Of a stretch of 6,449 bases of DNA, positions 6,198 through 6,449 are shown piece by piece (within the stretch, counting starts at the first letter, position 1; each line of letters starts with the position of its first letter). Origin of the DNA: an uncultured Thermomicrobiales bacterium (GTDB lineage Bacteria; Chloroflexota; Chloroflexia; Thermomicrobiales; UBA6265). The stretch lies in the NCBI GenBank assembly GCA_902806395.1, contig CADCWH010000202.1, forward strand, positions 1 through 6,449, written 5' to 3'. Below the pieces are notes generated by a model that worked only from the letters and a program-made list of their open reading frames with translations, was not told the DNA's origin and made no database searches. The position numbers were made by a program, and so were the translations under genes.

Positions 6198-6237
6198 CGT
6201 TCGTCAGGCGAACGGGCTCATTGAGGGGGGCCGTTCG
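6198..6237 (+). promoter_or_regulatory. Mutually exclusive hairpins upstream of the ABC ATPase
   Basis: CGTTCG (6198-6203) can pair with CGAACG (6209-6214). The same middle arm, extended to CGAACGG (6209-6215), can instead pair with CCGTTCG (6231-6237). Such three-arm layouts occur in attenuators, but no leader peptide, riboswitch core or T-run is seen. Whether it is transcribed with the gene at 6350 is unknown. Confidence 0.25.
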
Positions 6238-6335
6238 AGGTCGCTCAGGCCGTGAGGCATCTCCAGTGGAACGCTGAGGACACTGGCCCCTGCCCTATCG
6301 CGTATCCTGGAGACGTTTGCCGCGCCGCTCAGGAT

Positions 6336-6340
6336 GAGGA
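6336..6340 (+). promoter_or_regulatory. Ribosome-binding site of the ABC ATPase gene
   Basis: GAGGA lies 9 nt before ATG 6350 and supports that start, which also leads straight into the family's first strand. Confidence 0.6.
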
Positions 6341-6349
6341 ACGACACCG

Positions 6350-6449
6350 ATGGCCCGGGCCACGCCTGACACCGCGTCACCACGGGGCACCCGATTCCTC
6401 CCGCCGATCATCGAGGCCCGGGGGCTCGTCAAGCGCTACGGCACGGCGA
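6350..6449 (+). CDS. ABC transporter ATP-binding protein, N-terminal fragment
   Basis: Only the first 33 codons are in the window; the frame runs off the right edge. After an 18-residue polar start comes PIIEARGLVKRYGTA, the typical first strand and A-loop of an ABC ATPase; Tyr30 would be the aromatic residue that stacks on the adenine of ATP. The Walker A, signature and Walker B motifs lie beyond the edge. The wording 'ARGLVKRYG' is more like the ATPases of ABC-2 type exporters (DrrA-like) or FtsE/MacB-like systems than the Dpp/Opp importers, so it is probably not the partner of the binding protein at 4133. This is an inference from few residues. Confidence 0.75.
   Translation, partial: MARATPDTASPRGTRFLPPIIEARGLVKRYGTA

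Larger units (their letters stand above)
6038..6349. other. Intergenic region before the ABC ATPase gene
   Basis: This 312-nt gap holds a perfect terminator-like hairpin (6072-6109), a stretch with alternative pairings (6198-6237) and a ribosome-binding site for the gene at 6350. TATCCT (6303-6308) could be a -10 element, but no acceptable -35 lies at the right distance. Short open frames here have no ribosome-binding site or recognisable product. Confidence 0.6.

Overview
The window is a high-GC bacterial chromosome segment. I infer a member of the Chloroflexota, probably class Thermomicrobia. The reasons are the secreted proteins with Ala-Ser-Pro-rich linkers behind the signal peptide, the Tat-type oligopeptide-binding protein with an 'EYRAGNLSRREF' leader, and the strong GC bias at third codon positions. 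This rests on general style, not on a marker gene; a GC-rich actinobacterium is the main alternative.

Layout. (1) 110-1249, minus strand: dapF, diaminopimelate epimerase, with both catalytic cysteines but an unusual low-complexity insert of about 70 residues. (2) 1250-1501: divergent intergenic region with a perfect 12-bp palindrome in the dapF leader and a candidate promoter for the rightward gene. (3) 1502-2680, plus: secreted protein with an Ala/Ser/Pro linker, an NTF2-like domain and a cupredoxin-like C-terminal domain. (4) 2681-3028: structured intergenic region with a 10-bp inverted repeat, a strong hairpin and a good sigma-70-type promoter. (5) 3029-3997, plus: a shorter, diverged relative of the previous protein with the same domain order. 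(6) 3998-4132: a strong terminator-like hairpin and the leader of the next gene. (7) 4133-6037, plus: family 5 (Opp/Dpp-type) solute-binding protein with a Tat-like signal. (8) 6038-6349: a perfect 16-bp terminator-like hairpin and a leader with alternative pairings. (9) 6350 to the right edge, plus: start of an ABC transporter ATP-binding protein, cut by the window.

The four rightward genes are separated by hairpins and mostly have their own ribosome-binding sites, so they look like single-gene units rather than an operon. Only dapF is assigned to a metabolic pathway (lysine/cell-wall precursor synthesis). The binding protein has no permease genes beside it. The most distinctive content is the pair of secreted NTF2-like plus cupredoxin-like proteins: each mature form has exactly two cysteines in matching places, and the copper-ligand positions are progressively lost.
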